Assembly: GCF_008704495.1 (NCBI RefSeq)
Contig: NZ_CP023699.1
Span: 8,866,001 to 8,930,000 of the forward strand
Length of the DNA: 64,000 bases
From: Streptomyces kanamyceticus
GTDB lineage: Bacteria > Actinomycetota > Actinomycetes > Streptomycetales > Streptomycetaceae
Reading direction: 5' to 3'
The notes beneath the pieces were generated by a model. That model did not search any database. It saw nothing but the letters and a program-made list of their open reading frames with translations, and was not told where the DNA came from. Position numbers and translations under genes: made by a program. Position 1 is the stretch's first letter; every line of letters starts with the position of its first letter. This document shows positions 34,192 to 42,816 of this stretch, in pieces.

Positions 34192-36561
34192 GTGGAGCGT
34201 GCGACGCAGGACGAGACCGCCCTGGAACTCCTGGTCCATGGAGTCGGGGGAACCACACCGGAAGAGATGCTCGGCGATCCGCGGACCGTGCGGGTCTCCG
34301 GGGACGAGACGGCGGCCGTCTTCCGCCGCACGGAGGACGTCGACGCCGAGCGGCGCCCCGACGACTACCGGGGCAAACCCGTGCCCGAGGCGTACGTCTG
34401 GTGCAACCTCACCTCGGGCAACGGCTCGCGCGCCCTGTGGCTGCTGCTCCTGCCCTTCATGGTGGTCAACCTCGCGCACTGGATGCGCCCCACCTCCCGC
34501 CACCGCAAGCGGCTCGTACGCACCTACGGCCTCCTGGTCCGCCTCACCGGCCTCACCCTCACCGTGCTGCTCGTCGCCGCGGCCTGCGAGGTCGCGCTCG
34601 ACCTGACGGCCTGGCAGTGCGCGGGCACCCCGCAGTGCGCCGACGAGCGCGCCTGGCTCGGCTTCCTGTCGGCCGACGCCCAGGGACACGGCGGCTGGTG
34701 GTCCCAGCCCGGCCGCCGCCTCGCCCTCGCCGCGCTCGTGCCCGCCGCGCTCACCGGCCTGCTCTGGTACCTCTCGCACCGGACCTGGAGCGCGTACGAG
34801 TCCGTGCGGCCGCTGCCCCACCAGGCCGACCCGGAGGAGGAGACCAGCCGTACCGCGCTCGGCAGGCCCGGCTTCTGGTACGGCCGCAGGCTGGTGGCCC
34901 GGCTGCGCGCGGCCCACACGGCCGCCGGGTTCCTCACCGTCGCCGCGGCGGTCGGTGCCCCGGCCGCCCGCCAGGACCGGCGTCCCGGCGGCCCCGGCCT
35001 GCTCGACTCCCTGGGCTGGCTCCTGAACTCAACCCTGCTGCTCGGCGGGGCCGTTGTGGTGTGGGTGGTGTGCCGCAGGGGGCGCAGCGAGAATAAGCTC
35101 GACCGCGGGCTCGACAGGACCCTGGTGCGCTGGCTCCCGGTGAGCGCGCTCGCGCTGCTCGGGCTCGTGCTGCTCTACGCGGGGTGGTCGCGCCCCGGCT
35201 GGCGCTCCGAGGGAAGGCTGCCGGGCGACGCGACGTTCGGCGGCATCGCGCTCGTGCAGGGCATCCTGGTCCTCGCCCTCGCGGTGGTGGCGTACTTCCT
35301 GTTCCGCACGTCGCCCGACTCGCGCACCGCCATCCGCGGCTTCGGCGGCCCCGCCGTCGCCATGCTGGCCTGCGCGCTCGGCGGCGTGATGTCCGGCGGC
35401 GGCGCCCAGCGCGTCGCCGACTGGCTGGACGGCGGGGGCTCGCCGGGCGCGGGCGGCACCATCGACGGGCCGCCGGTCCTGCTGACCTGGCAGGCCTCCG
35501 TGATTCCGCCGCTCCTGGTCGTCGTCGCGCTGCTGTGCGCCTGGTTCGGCATCCGCACGCTGCGGCTCAAGCGCCGCGAGATGGAGCGGGTGGCCCTCGA
35601 CTACCCGGACGAGGAAGAGCGCGAGGACTCCGAGCGCACCCGGCGCATCGCGAGCAAACGCGCGCGTGCCACCCTCACCGACCGCGCACCCGTGCTCGTC
35701 GGCATCATCTCCGCGGTGACGCTGCTGCTCGGCACGGGCGCCCTCACCGGCGCGTGGCTGACCGAGAAGGTGCCGGGCAAGGCCGCGCGGGGCGAGCCCG
35801 ACGTGGTGGAGGCGGCCGCGCAGACCGCGCAGGCGCTCGGCTCCTGGCTGATCGGCCTCGGCTTCATACTCTTCGTCACCTGGGGCCGCCGCGCCTACCG
35901 CGACCCCTCGGCCCGCCGCACCATCGGCATCCTCTGGGACGTCGGCACCTTCTGGCCGCGCGCGGCCCACCCCTTCGCCCCGCCCTGCTACGCCGAGCGC
36001 GCGGTGCCCGACCTGACCTGGCGCATGGCCGCCTGGACGCGCTCCACGGGCGGCAGGCTCGTCCTCTCCGGGCACTCCCAGGGCAGCGTCCTGGCCGCGG
36101 CCGCCGCCTGGCAGCTGCGCCCCTCGGTCCGCAGACGCGTCGCCCTGCTCACCTACGGCTCGCCGCTCGAACGGCTTTACGGCCGCTGGTTCCCCGCCCA
36201 CTTCGGCCCCGCGGCCCTCACCTCACTGCACCGCGAGGTCGACTGCTGGCGCAATCTGTACCGCGCCACGGACCCGATCGGCGGCCCCGTACGCCTGCCC
36301 GGCGAATGCGGCCCGCAGGTCGACAGGGACGCCCTCAAGGACCCGCTCGCCTACGGCCGTACGGAGGCGCACCCGCTGCCCGCGCCGATCCTGGGCCACG
36401 GCGAGTACCAGACCGACCCGGCCTTCGCGGAGGAACGCGCCAGGCTGCTCGCCCGCCTCAAGCACAGCGTGCCGCCGCCACGACCGCCGGGCGCGGAGGT
36501 CCCGCAGGTGCCGGAAGCCGTCACACCAGCTCCGGCAGATCCTCCGGATACAGCAGCGTGA
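34192..36561 (+). CDS. large membrane protein with split alpha/beta-hydrolase domain
   Basis: A 789-residue protein. Residues 13-20 read LLVHGVGG, the oxyanion-hole strand of alpha/beta hydrolases. Then a long middle part with about nine membrane segments (near 80-100, 118-138, 170-190, 235-255, 270-290, 310-330, 345-370, 390-410, 430-450 and more to 570) interrupts it. The nucleophile elbow GHSQGS (Ser629) follows, with likely Asp694 (RATDPIGG) and His736 (GHGEYQ) completing a triad. It probably is an intramembrane or membrane-surface lipase/esterase. GTG 34192 follows GGGGAAG. The 3' end overlaps the convergent beta-helix/AAA gene by 41 bp. Confidence 0.75.
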   Translation: MERATQDETALELLVHGVGGTTPEEMLGDPRTVRVSGDETAAVFRRTEDVDAERRPDDYRGKPVPEAYVWCNLTSGNGSRALWLLLLPFMVVNLAHWMRPTSRHRKRLVRTYGLLVRLTGLTLTVLLVAAACEVALDLTAWQCAGTPQCADERAWLGFLSADAQGHGGWWSQPGRRLALAALVPAALTGLLWYLSHRTWSAYESVRPLPHQADPEEETSRTALGRPGFWYGRRLVARLRAAHTAAGFLTVAAAVGAPAARQDRRPGGPGLLDSLGWLLNSTLLLGGAVVVWVVCRRGRSENKLDRGLDRTLVRWLPVSALALLGLVLLYAGWSRPGWRSEGRLPGDATFGGIALVQGILVLALAVVAYFLFRTSPDSRTAIRGFGGPAVAMLACALGGVMSGGGAQRVADWLDGGGSPGAGGTIDGPPVLLTWQASVIPPLLVVVALLCAWFGIRTLRLKRREMERVALDYPDEEEREDSERTRRIASKRARATLTDRAPVLVGIISAVTLLLGTGALTGAWLTEKVPGKAARGEPDVVEAAAQTAQALGSWLIGLGFILFVTWGRRAYRDPSARRTIGILWDVGTFWPRAAHPFAPPCYAERAVPDLTWRMAAWTRSTGGRLVLSGHSQGSVLAAAAAWQLRPSVRRRVALLTYGSPLERLYGRWFPAHFGPAALTSLHREVDCWRNLYRATDPIGGPVRLPGECGPQVDRDALKDPLAYGRTEAHPLPAPILGHGEYQTDPAFAEERARLLARLKHSVPPPRPPGAEVPQVPEAVTPAPADPPDTAA

Positions 36562-38929
36562 GATCGTCCGTGCTCGGCTCGCCGACCTGGGCGACTCGTC
36601 CCGCGTGCCGCTCCACCATCGCCTCGAAGGTCTGCCGCGCGGTGCGGCCGTTGCCGAACGCGGGCCCCTTGGGGAGCGCGGTGAAGTACTTCAGGAGCGC
36701 CTCGGAAGCACCCGTGCCGAGGCGGTACTCGTGCTCGTCGGCCTGCTGCTCCACGATCCGCAGGAGTTCCTCGGGCAGATAGTCGCTGAAGGTGATGGTC
36801 CGCGAGAAACGGGACGCCACACCGGGGTTGACCGAGAGGAAGCGCCGCATCTCCTCGGTGTAACCCGCGACGATCACCACCACGGCCTCGCGGTGGTCCT
36901 CCATCAGCTTCACCAGCGTGTCGATGGCCTCACGGCCGAAGTCGCGTCCGGAGTCCTCGGGCGAGAGCGCGTAGGCCTCGTCGATGAACAGCACACCGCC
37001 GCGCGCCCGGTCGAAGGCCTCCTGCGTACGGATCGCCGTCGAGCCGATGTGCTCGCCGACCAGGTCGACGCGGGACACCTCGACGAGGTGGCCGCTCCGC
37101 AGGACGCCGAGAGAGGCGAGGATCTCGCCGTAGAGCCGTGCGACGGTGGTCTTGCCCGTGCCGGGGGAGCCGGTGAAGACCAGATGGCGCCGGACCGACG
37201 CGGCCTTGAGCCCGGCCTGCTGCCTGCGCCTGCCCACCTCGATCATGTCGGTGAGGGCGCGCACCTCGCGCTTGACGCTGTCCAGGCCGACCAGGGCGTC
37301 GAGTTCGCCGAGCACCTCCTTGGAGGCGCGGGTGGCGGCAGGCTCGGGCGCCGCGGGCCCCGGAGCCTGCTGGGCGGGCACGGAGCCGAGCAGCCCGACG
37401 GTCTGCGTGGCCGTCTGTACGGCGGGAGTCTCCTGCGCGGCGGACGTCGGCGTCCGCAGGCCGCCGCTCTCGTCGCTCGTGCAGTCCTCGACGAGCGGCC
37501 CCTCCTCAGAGAACTCGAAGCCGCCGCGCGCGCACCGTTCCGTACGACACTTGCGCAAGGTCGTACGGCAGCCGTCGATGACGTGGAAGCCGTACCCGCC
37601 GCTGCCGGAGACCCGGCAGCCGTGGAAGGTGCCGCGGCCGCCCGCGGAGACGTAGAAGCCCGCCTCGGCGGGCGAGTCGACCGTGCAGCGTTCCAGGGTG
37701 GGGTCCGCGCCCTTGGTGACGATCACGCCGGTCTGCACGCTGTCGACCGTGCAGTTGGCCAGCGTGCCGCCGCTGCCGTGGTCGCGGAACCACGCGCCCG
37801 TGGCGGCCTCGCGGATGCGGCAGTCGTCGAGCTGCGCCGTCGCGCCGTCGCTCACCGACACCGCGGTGTTGCGCACCTGGGAGAGGTCACTGTCGACGAC
37901 GTCGGCGCGCGAGCCGCGGTCCAGGACGAACAGGGCGTCGGGCACGTCGTGCACCCGGCAGGACTCCAGGACGGCGGTCGCGCCGTCGGAGACCCACACC
38001 GCCGGATAGTCGCCCGTACTGTCGTGGATCTCGCACTGGTTGGCGTCCACGCGCGTGCCGGGGTCCCACACGGAGAGGCCATTGCGCCCGAACTGGCGCA
38101 CCGTGGACCGGGTCAGCGTGAGCACCGAGCGCGAGCGCAGGTCGATCGCGTTCTCCGGGATGTCGTGGATGCGGCAGTCGGCGAGGGTCAGCACGGCGTC
38201 CGTGTCGAGCGTGACTCCGTCGGACGTGGTGCGGTGCACGTCGCAGTCGGTCAGGTGCGCCGTGGCGCGCCCGGCGATCTGCACCCCGGCGCCCTTGACC
38301 TCGTACACCTCGCAGCCGATGGCCTCGAGCCCGGTGTGCTCACCGGTCACCGAGAGCCCGGCGCCCGACGTGTGGTGCACGCGGCAGCGCTCCAGACGGG
38401 GATGCGCGCCGCCGCGCACCGCGACACCGGACTGGCCCGCCGCGACGATCTCGCACTCCTCGTAGACACCGCCGCCCCCGTCGAGCACGGCGATGCCGAT
38501 GCCGCCCGGGTTGTCGACGGTGCAGCGGCGCACCGTGGGGCGCGCGCCGCCGCGCACCTCGATGCCGGTCGCGGAGCGCGTCACCACGCGGATGTCGGTG
38601 AGTTCGGGGGCGCCGTCCTCGACGAGCAGCGCGGGCGCGGAGGAGTCCTGGCCCTCGATGTGCAGGTCCTGTACGAGAGCGGAGGCGCGGACGGTGAGCG
38701 GTACTCCCTCGGAGGGCGCGATGCGCACGGAGCCGGGGGAGCCCTCCGGGCCGCGCAGGGTCACCGCACGCTGGATGACGAGGTTCTCGCGGTAGGTGCC
38801 GGCGTTGACGGTCAGTACGTCCCCGTCGCTCGCGGCCTCCAAAGCAGCGGCGAGCGATGCGTATTCGCCGGTGCGGCGCCGCCACCGCGACGTGCCGGTG
38901 TGCGTCACCTGGACCGTGCCCTGTGCCAT
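36521..38929 (-). CDS. right-handed beta-helix repeat protein fused to CbbX-like AAA+ ATPase
   Basis: An 802-residue fusion. Residues about 20-490 consist of roughly 20 parallel beta-helix rungs of about 22-24 residues with the periodic pattern G-A-x-x-x-L-x-x-C-x-V/I-x-x, preceded by a plectin-like start. An Ala/Pro/Thr linker (490-545) leads to a CbxX/CfqX-type AAA+ domain with Walker A GSPGTGKTT (Lys593), Walker B FIDEAY (Asp650-Glu651) and sensor FSRTITF. CbbX/EccA-like ATPases remodel protein complexes; the helix would be the recognition part. No signal peptide, so it is cytoplasmic. Confidence 0.9.
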   Translation of the reverse strand: MAQGTVQVTHTGTSRWRRRTGEYASLAAALEAASDGDVLTVNAGTYRENLVIQRAVTLRGPEGSPGSVRIAPSEGVPLTVRASALVQDLHIEGQDSSAPALLVEDGAPELTDIRVVTRSATGIEVRGGARPTVRRCTVDNPGGIGIAVLDGGGGVYEECEIVAAGQSGVAVRGGAHPRLERCRVHHTSGAGLSVTGEHTGLEAIGCEVYEVKGAGVQIAGRATAHLTDCDVHRTTSDGVTLDTDAVLTLADCRIHDIPENAIDLRSRSVLTLTRSTVRQFGRNGLSVWDPGTRVDANQCEIHDSTGDYPAVWVSDGATAVLESCRVHDVPDALFVLDRGSRADVVDSDLSQVRNTAVSVSDGATAQLDDCRIREAATGAWFRDHGSGGTLANCTVDSVQTGVIVTKGADPTLERCTVDSPAEAGFYVSAGGRGTFHGCRVSGSGGYGFHVIDGCRTTLRKCRTERCARGGFEFSEEGPLVEDCTSDESGGLRTPTSAAQETPAVQTATQTVGLLGSVPAQQAPGPAAPEPAATRASKEVLGELDALVGLDSVKREVRALTDMIEVGRRRQQAGLKAASVRRHLVFTGSPGTGKTTVARLYGEILASLGVLRSGHLVEVSRVDLVGEHIGSTAIRTQEAFDRARGGVLFIDEAYALSPEDSGRDFGREAIDTLVKLMEDHREAVVVIVAGYTEEMRRFLSVNPGVASRFSRTITFSDYLPEELLRIVEQQADEHEYRLGTGASEALLKYFTALPKGPAFGNGRTARQTFEAMVERHAGRVAQVGEPSTDDLTLLYPEDLPELV

Positions 38930-39103
38930 GGAGTTGCTCTGCCCCCACCTCGTCGTACGCGGGATCTCGCGTCGATGGCCGCTTCGTGCGGTGTCGATGC
39001 GCGAGGAGCCGAAGAGTTCGGCCGGTCCACCGTAGCGCGCGCGGGCAAGGCGAGTTGACCCGATGCCCAGGCTCTCACCTGCGTGACCGCGCGGGCGGGC
39101 CGT

Positions 39104-39754
39104 TCAGGAGCCGGTGCCGGTCCTGCCCCAGTCGGGGCCCGCCTTGTCCCATGCCTGGTCCCAACGGGCATAACGCCCGCGCGCGATGCGCCAGAGGATC
39201 AGCTTCCTGGTCCCCTCGACCAGTCCCGCCGCGGCCGTGGCCGCGCCGAATCCGGCGAGGACCGCGTGGGTCGTCGCGGTCGCGCCGTCCAGCGGCCTGC
39301 CGACCACGCGGCCGCTCGCGTCGGTCCAGATCGTGAAACGGTCGCCCGGGTCAGGGGCCTTGAGGTCGGACATGACCACGCCCGAGCGCTCGATGCCGTC
39401 CGGCGCGATCCAGTGGGCGAGTACGCGGCTGTGCGCGTCCCGCGCCGAGGAGGTCTCCGGGTCGGGGTCGATCGGGGGAGCCGCGACCTTCCTGGTGACC
39501 GTGGCGACGGTCTCGTGGCGGCTCTCGCGCTGGTGCCGGATGGAGGTCAGCAGGGCCTCGCGGGTCAGCTCCGTGGTGACGACGGCGGCCACCGGGACGG
39601 CCACCAGGATGAGTACCAGGGCGGCGAGAGCCACCCACGCCTCGACCAGATCGGTCCTGCGGCGCAGCGGATTGTGCCGCCAGCGCCAGAGTCCGGCGAT
39701 CGCTCGCAACAGTCCTGCACCCCCTTCCGCGTCCGTCTCGACCGGTGACGGCAC
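39104..39754 (-). CDS. Rv1733c family membrane protein
   Basis: A 216-residue protein with the actinobacterial Rv1733c plan: N-terminal WRWRHNPLRRRTDLVEAWVALAALVLILVAVPVAA (first membrane segment), an extracytoplasmic loop of about 100 residues, and a second membrane segment (AVLAGFGAATAAAGL) followed by a basic tail ending in W and Arg. The function is unknown; the mycobacterial member is a dormancy-regulon antigen. GTG 39754 is the start. Confidence 0.85.
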   Translation of the reverse strand: MPSPVETDAEGGAGLLRAIAGLWRWRHNPLRRRTDLVEAWVALAALVLILVAVPVAAVVTTELTREALLTSIRHQRESRHETVATVTRKVAAPPIDPDPETSSARDAHSRVLAHWIAPDGIERSGVVMSDLKAPDPGDRFTIWTDASGRVVGRPLDGATATTHAVLAGFGAATAAAGLVEGTRKLILWRIARGRYARWDQAWDKAGPDWGRTGTGS

Positions 39755-39902
39755 GGCCCACGCTCAGGTGGGGGAAGAGAGCGGCGCCACCTTCGACGTC
39801 GCTCCTGGTCGCCCTTCTCTATGATTCCACGATTCCCTGTCGCTCAACGTCCGTGCCCCGCCTTCGAGTTCCCCACTCGGCGGTGATCATTCAGGACGGA
39901 GG

Positions 39903-40727
39903 TCAGTCAAGGACGGTGACCGGATCGCCGACGCGCAGGACACCGGTCGATTCGGGCACCAGGTTCTGCCCGAAGACGAGTTGGTCGCCGAAGCGGCGGT
40001 GGCGCGCGAGCGTGCGCAGGGGCTCCTTGCCGCGCTCCGCGGTGTCCTGGTCGGTGGTGGTCACCACGCAGCGCCCGCACTTCTTGGCGACGCGGAAGGT
40101 GACGTCCCCGATGGCGACGCGCGACCAGTCGTCCTCGGCCCACGGCGGGGTGCCGTCCACCACCACGTTCGGCCGGAACCGGTTCATCGGGAGCGGGCCC
40201 TCGTCGGCGTGATCGCCCTGCGCGATCAGTGAGTTCAGGGCGTCGAGCGAGGAGAGCGTGGTGAGCAGCAGCGGATACCCGTCGGCGAAGCTGACCGTCT
40301 CGCCGTCCTTGGCGTACGCGGGGTCGATGGGGCGGCGCTTGGCGGGGTCGTCGAGGTGGACGAGGCGCACCTCCGTGTCGAGGTGGGCGCTGAACCAGGC
40401 GTCCGCCGCGGCGTCGACGGGCACCGCCTCGACCTGGTCCCGCCAGATCTCCACCGTGACGGTCTCGAGGGGCTCGGGCACCGCGATCGTCAGCGGTTCG
40501 AGGCCGGGCGCGGACACGCGAATGCCGCCGTCGGGCAGTTGCTCGACGGCGGCCAGCGCCATCCGCGGATGCGGTCGTTGCGAGACGAACCGCCCGTCGC
40601 TGTCGACCAGCAGCCATCGACGGTCACCCGCGAGCCCCCAGGGCTCCACGACGGCCTCACGCGGTGCGTGCCCCCTGGCCGCCTTGAGCGGGTGGACGTG
40701 GATCGAGCGAAGTGCTGGGTTCGACAT
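39903..40727 (-). CDS. MOSC domain protein with N-terminal beta-barrel
   Basis: A 274-residue protein with MOSC_N barrel (IHVHPLKAARGHAPREAVVEPWGLAGDRRWLLVD) and a C-terminal MOSC domain whose conserved Cys is in KKCGRCVVTTTDQDTAERGKEPLRTLARHR. This is the bacterial mARC/YcbX-type molybdenum-cofactor enzyme class that reduces N-hydroxylated compounds; it lacks a fused ferredoxin, so it needs a separate electron donor. ATG 40727. Confidence 0.9.
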   Translation of the reverse strand: MSNPALRSIHVHPLKAARGHAPREAVVEPWGLAGDRRWLLVDSDGRFVSQRPHPRMALAAVEQLPDGGIRVSAPGLEPLTIAVPEPLETVTVEIWRDQVEAVPVDAAADAWFSAHLDTEVRLVHLDDPAKRRPIDPAYAKDGETVSFADGYPLLLTTLSSLDALNSLIAQGDHADEGPLPMNRFRPNVVVDGTPPWAEDDWSRVAIGDVTFRVAKKCGRCVVTTTDQDTAERGKEPLRTLARHRRFGDQLVFGQNLVPESTGVLRVGDPVTVLD

Positions 40728-40772
40728 GCGGCCATCCTGCCAGCAGCCACTGACAGGGAAGGCCGCGGGCGA

Positions 40773-41198
40773 TCAGTAGCCGCGGTAGGGGCGGTTGTAC
40801 GGATCCTCGTACGACGCGGGCGCGGGGCGCGGCGCCGCTGGGCGCATCGCCTCGTAGCCCGTGCCGGTGGCGGGACGCTGGGGCTGGGCACCCGGGTAGC
40901 CGCGGGGCGGCGCGGCCTGCTGCGGGATGTACGGCGCGGGGGCCTGCTGCAGCGGGGCGTGCTGCTGGGCCGACTGGTAGCCGTACGCCGGGTTGTGGTG
41001 GGAAGGCGCGGCCGGGAGCGCGGGCAACGCGGCCGGGAGGGCGGGCAGGTGACTGCCGGTGTCGTACGCGGACGGAACTCGAATCGGGGCGATCTGAGGA
41101 GTGCCCCGCTCTGCGACGAGAGAGTCGTAGATCGGAGTGTCCGGGAAGGACGGCGCGGAGTAGTAACCGCCGCCATAGGTGGAGCGGGGGGAGGTCAT
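40773..41198 (-). CDS. Pro/Tyr/Gln-rich protein, DUF6643-like
   Basis: A 141-residue low-complexity protein. The first 50 residues are conserved-looking (SPRSTYGGGYYSAPSF...YDSLVAERGTPQIAPIRVP), the rest is rich in Pro, Ala, Tyr and Gln and most likely disordered. I believe this is a Streptomyces-specific family (DUF6643); its job is unknown. It is divergent from the TerD gene across a 315-bp space. Confidence 0.65.
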   Translation of the reverse strand: MTSPRSTYGGGYYSAPSFPDTPIYDSLVAERGTPQIAPIRVPSAYDTGSHLPALPAALPALPAAPSHHNPAYGYQSAQQHAPLQQAPAPYIPQQAAPPRGYPGAQPQRPATGTGYEAMRPAAPRPAPASYEDPYNRPYRGY

Positions 41199-41513
41199 AC
41201 TCCATAAGTTAAGCCCTTGATGTGCTGGTTGGGGAGACCGATAAGAGGGTTGTTTTCCGTGTCGGCAGTGACTACGGATCCCCAATGCGAGCGAACTTGG
41301 GAAAATCGGTCGCCGAACCGCGTAGGGATCGTGTAAAGGCCGAGTTCCCGGCGGGTTACCCGCGGTCGGCGCCAGGGCGGCGAGTCAGCTATCGAACGCG
41401 GTATCGAAAAGCCTCGGAAGGCGGCCGTGCGGCGCTTCGAGGTCCAGGTAATAGGTTGGTCATGAACGGATCGGCGGCCCCGCCGGATGCGGCTACTTGT
41501 GATGGGGGCGGAC
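41199..41513. other. gene-free divergent intergenic region
   Basis: This 315-bp region between DUF6643-like and TerD genes has no convincing reading frame. Its G+C content is visibly lower than that of the flanks near 41199-41290 and 41440-41470 (TAATAG-like hexamer about 41449), where promoters are likely. No strong inverted repeat or riboswitch was recognised. Confidence 0.5.
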
Positions 41514-42812
41514 ATGACAATGCCTAAAGGATCGAATGTTCCGGTACCCGCGCCTGCGGTGCGGGTCGAATTGGGGTGGGGCGCCGGTCCCGGTGCGCCC
41601 GACGCGGATGCGTCCGCGCTCTTGCTGGGTCCTTCCGGAAAGGTCCGTTCGGACGCGGACTTCGTCTTCTACAACCAGCCGGAGCACGCCTCGGGCGCGG
41701 TACGGCACGAGGGCAAACAGCGCACCGCGACCGGCGTGACCGATGTGCTCGCTGTCGACCTCGCGCGCGTGGAGCCGGAGATCGAGACCGTGGTGCTCGC
41801 CGCGTCCGCCGACGGGGGCACCTTCGGACAGATCCCGGGGCTCTACGTCCGGGTCCTCGACGCGGCGAGCGGCGCCGAACTCGCGCGCTACGACAGCGCC
41901 GACGCGACGGTGGAGACGGCCTTCGTCCTCGGCGAGCTCTACCGGCGCCAGGGCGCGTGGAAGTTCCGTGCCGTGGGCCAGGGTTACGGCAGCGGCCTCG
42001 AAGGGCTCGCCACGGACTACGGCATCGCGGTGGACGAACCGCAGCAGTCGGCGCCCGCCGCGCCGCCCGTCGCCGCCAGTGTCCCCGCAGCTCCTGAGGC
42101 GCCGCCCGCCCCGCCTGTCACGGCGGCAGCTCCCGCCGCACCGCCGCCCCCGGCGGCCCCCGCGCCCGAGCCCGTGCGCCTCACCAAGGTCACCTTGACG
42201 AAGGAGACCCCGTCCGTCTCGCTCCGGAAGCAGGGCGGCACGTCGGGCGGCATGCGCGTGAACCTCAACTGGCAGGTGCGCAAGCAGTTCAAGGGATGGG
42301 GCGCGAAACTCGGCCGAGCCGTCGCCATGCACGCCGACCTCGACCTCGACCTCTGCGCGCTCTACGAACTGGCCGACGGCCGCAAGGGAGTCGTCCAGGC
42401 ACTCGGCAACGCCTTCGGAGCGCTGCACCAGCCGCCGTACATGCTGCTCGACGGCGACGACCGCACCGGCGCGCTCAGCAGCGGCGAGAACCTCACCATC
42501 AACCTCGACCACATCAAGGACTTCCGCCGCATCGTCATCTTCGTGACCATCTACGAAGGCGCGCGCAGCTTCGCCGATCTCAACGCCACGGTCACCCTCC
42601 AGCCGCAGCACGGCGCACCGGTCGAGTTCTCCCTCGACGAGTGCACGGTTCCCTCCACCGTGTGCGCGCTCGCCCTGCTCACGAGCGACGGCAGCGACCT
42701 CGTCGTCCAGCGCGAGGTCCGCTATCTCGTGCCCGACCGCGGCGTCAGCCCGCAGCGCACCATCGACCACGCCTACGGCTGGGGCATGAACTGGACGCCG
42801 GGCAGGAAGTGA
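41514..42812 (+). CDS. TerD family protein with two TerD domains
   Basis: A 432-residue cytoplasmic protein with two tellurium-resistance TerD domains: the first at about residues 8-170 ([41 protein letters not shown]), then a Pro/Ala linker (175-215), and the second at about 225-425 (RVNLNWQ...[14 protein letters not shown]...). TerD folds bind calcium with acidic clusters; Asp-rich loops are present in both, but the first domain's DADASALLL is the more canonical. ATG 41514 is used, ATG 41520 is possible. No other ter genes are adjacent. Confidence 0.88.
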   Translation: MTMPKGSNVPVPAPAVRVELGWGAGPGAPDADASALLLGPSGKVRSDADFVFYNQPEHASGAVRHEGKQRTATGVTDVLAVDLARVEPEIETVVLAASADGGTFGQIPGLYVRVLDAASGAELARYDSADATVETAFVLGELYRRQGAWKFRAVGQGYGSGLEGLATDYGIAVDEPQQSAPAAPPVAASVPAAPEAPPAPPVTAAAPAAPPPPAAPAPEPVRLTKVTLTKETPSVSLRKQGGTSGGMRVNLNWQVRKQFKGWGAKLGRAVAMHADLDLDLCALYELADGRKGVVQALGNAFGALHQPPYMLLDGDDRTGALSSGENLTINLDHIKDFRRIVIFVTIYEGARSFADLNATVTLQPQHGAPVEFSLDECTVPSTVCALALLTSDGSDLVVQREVRYLVPDRGVSPQRTIDHAYGWGMNWTPGRK

Positions 42813-42816
42813 CGGT

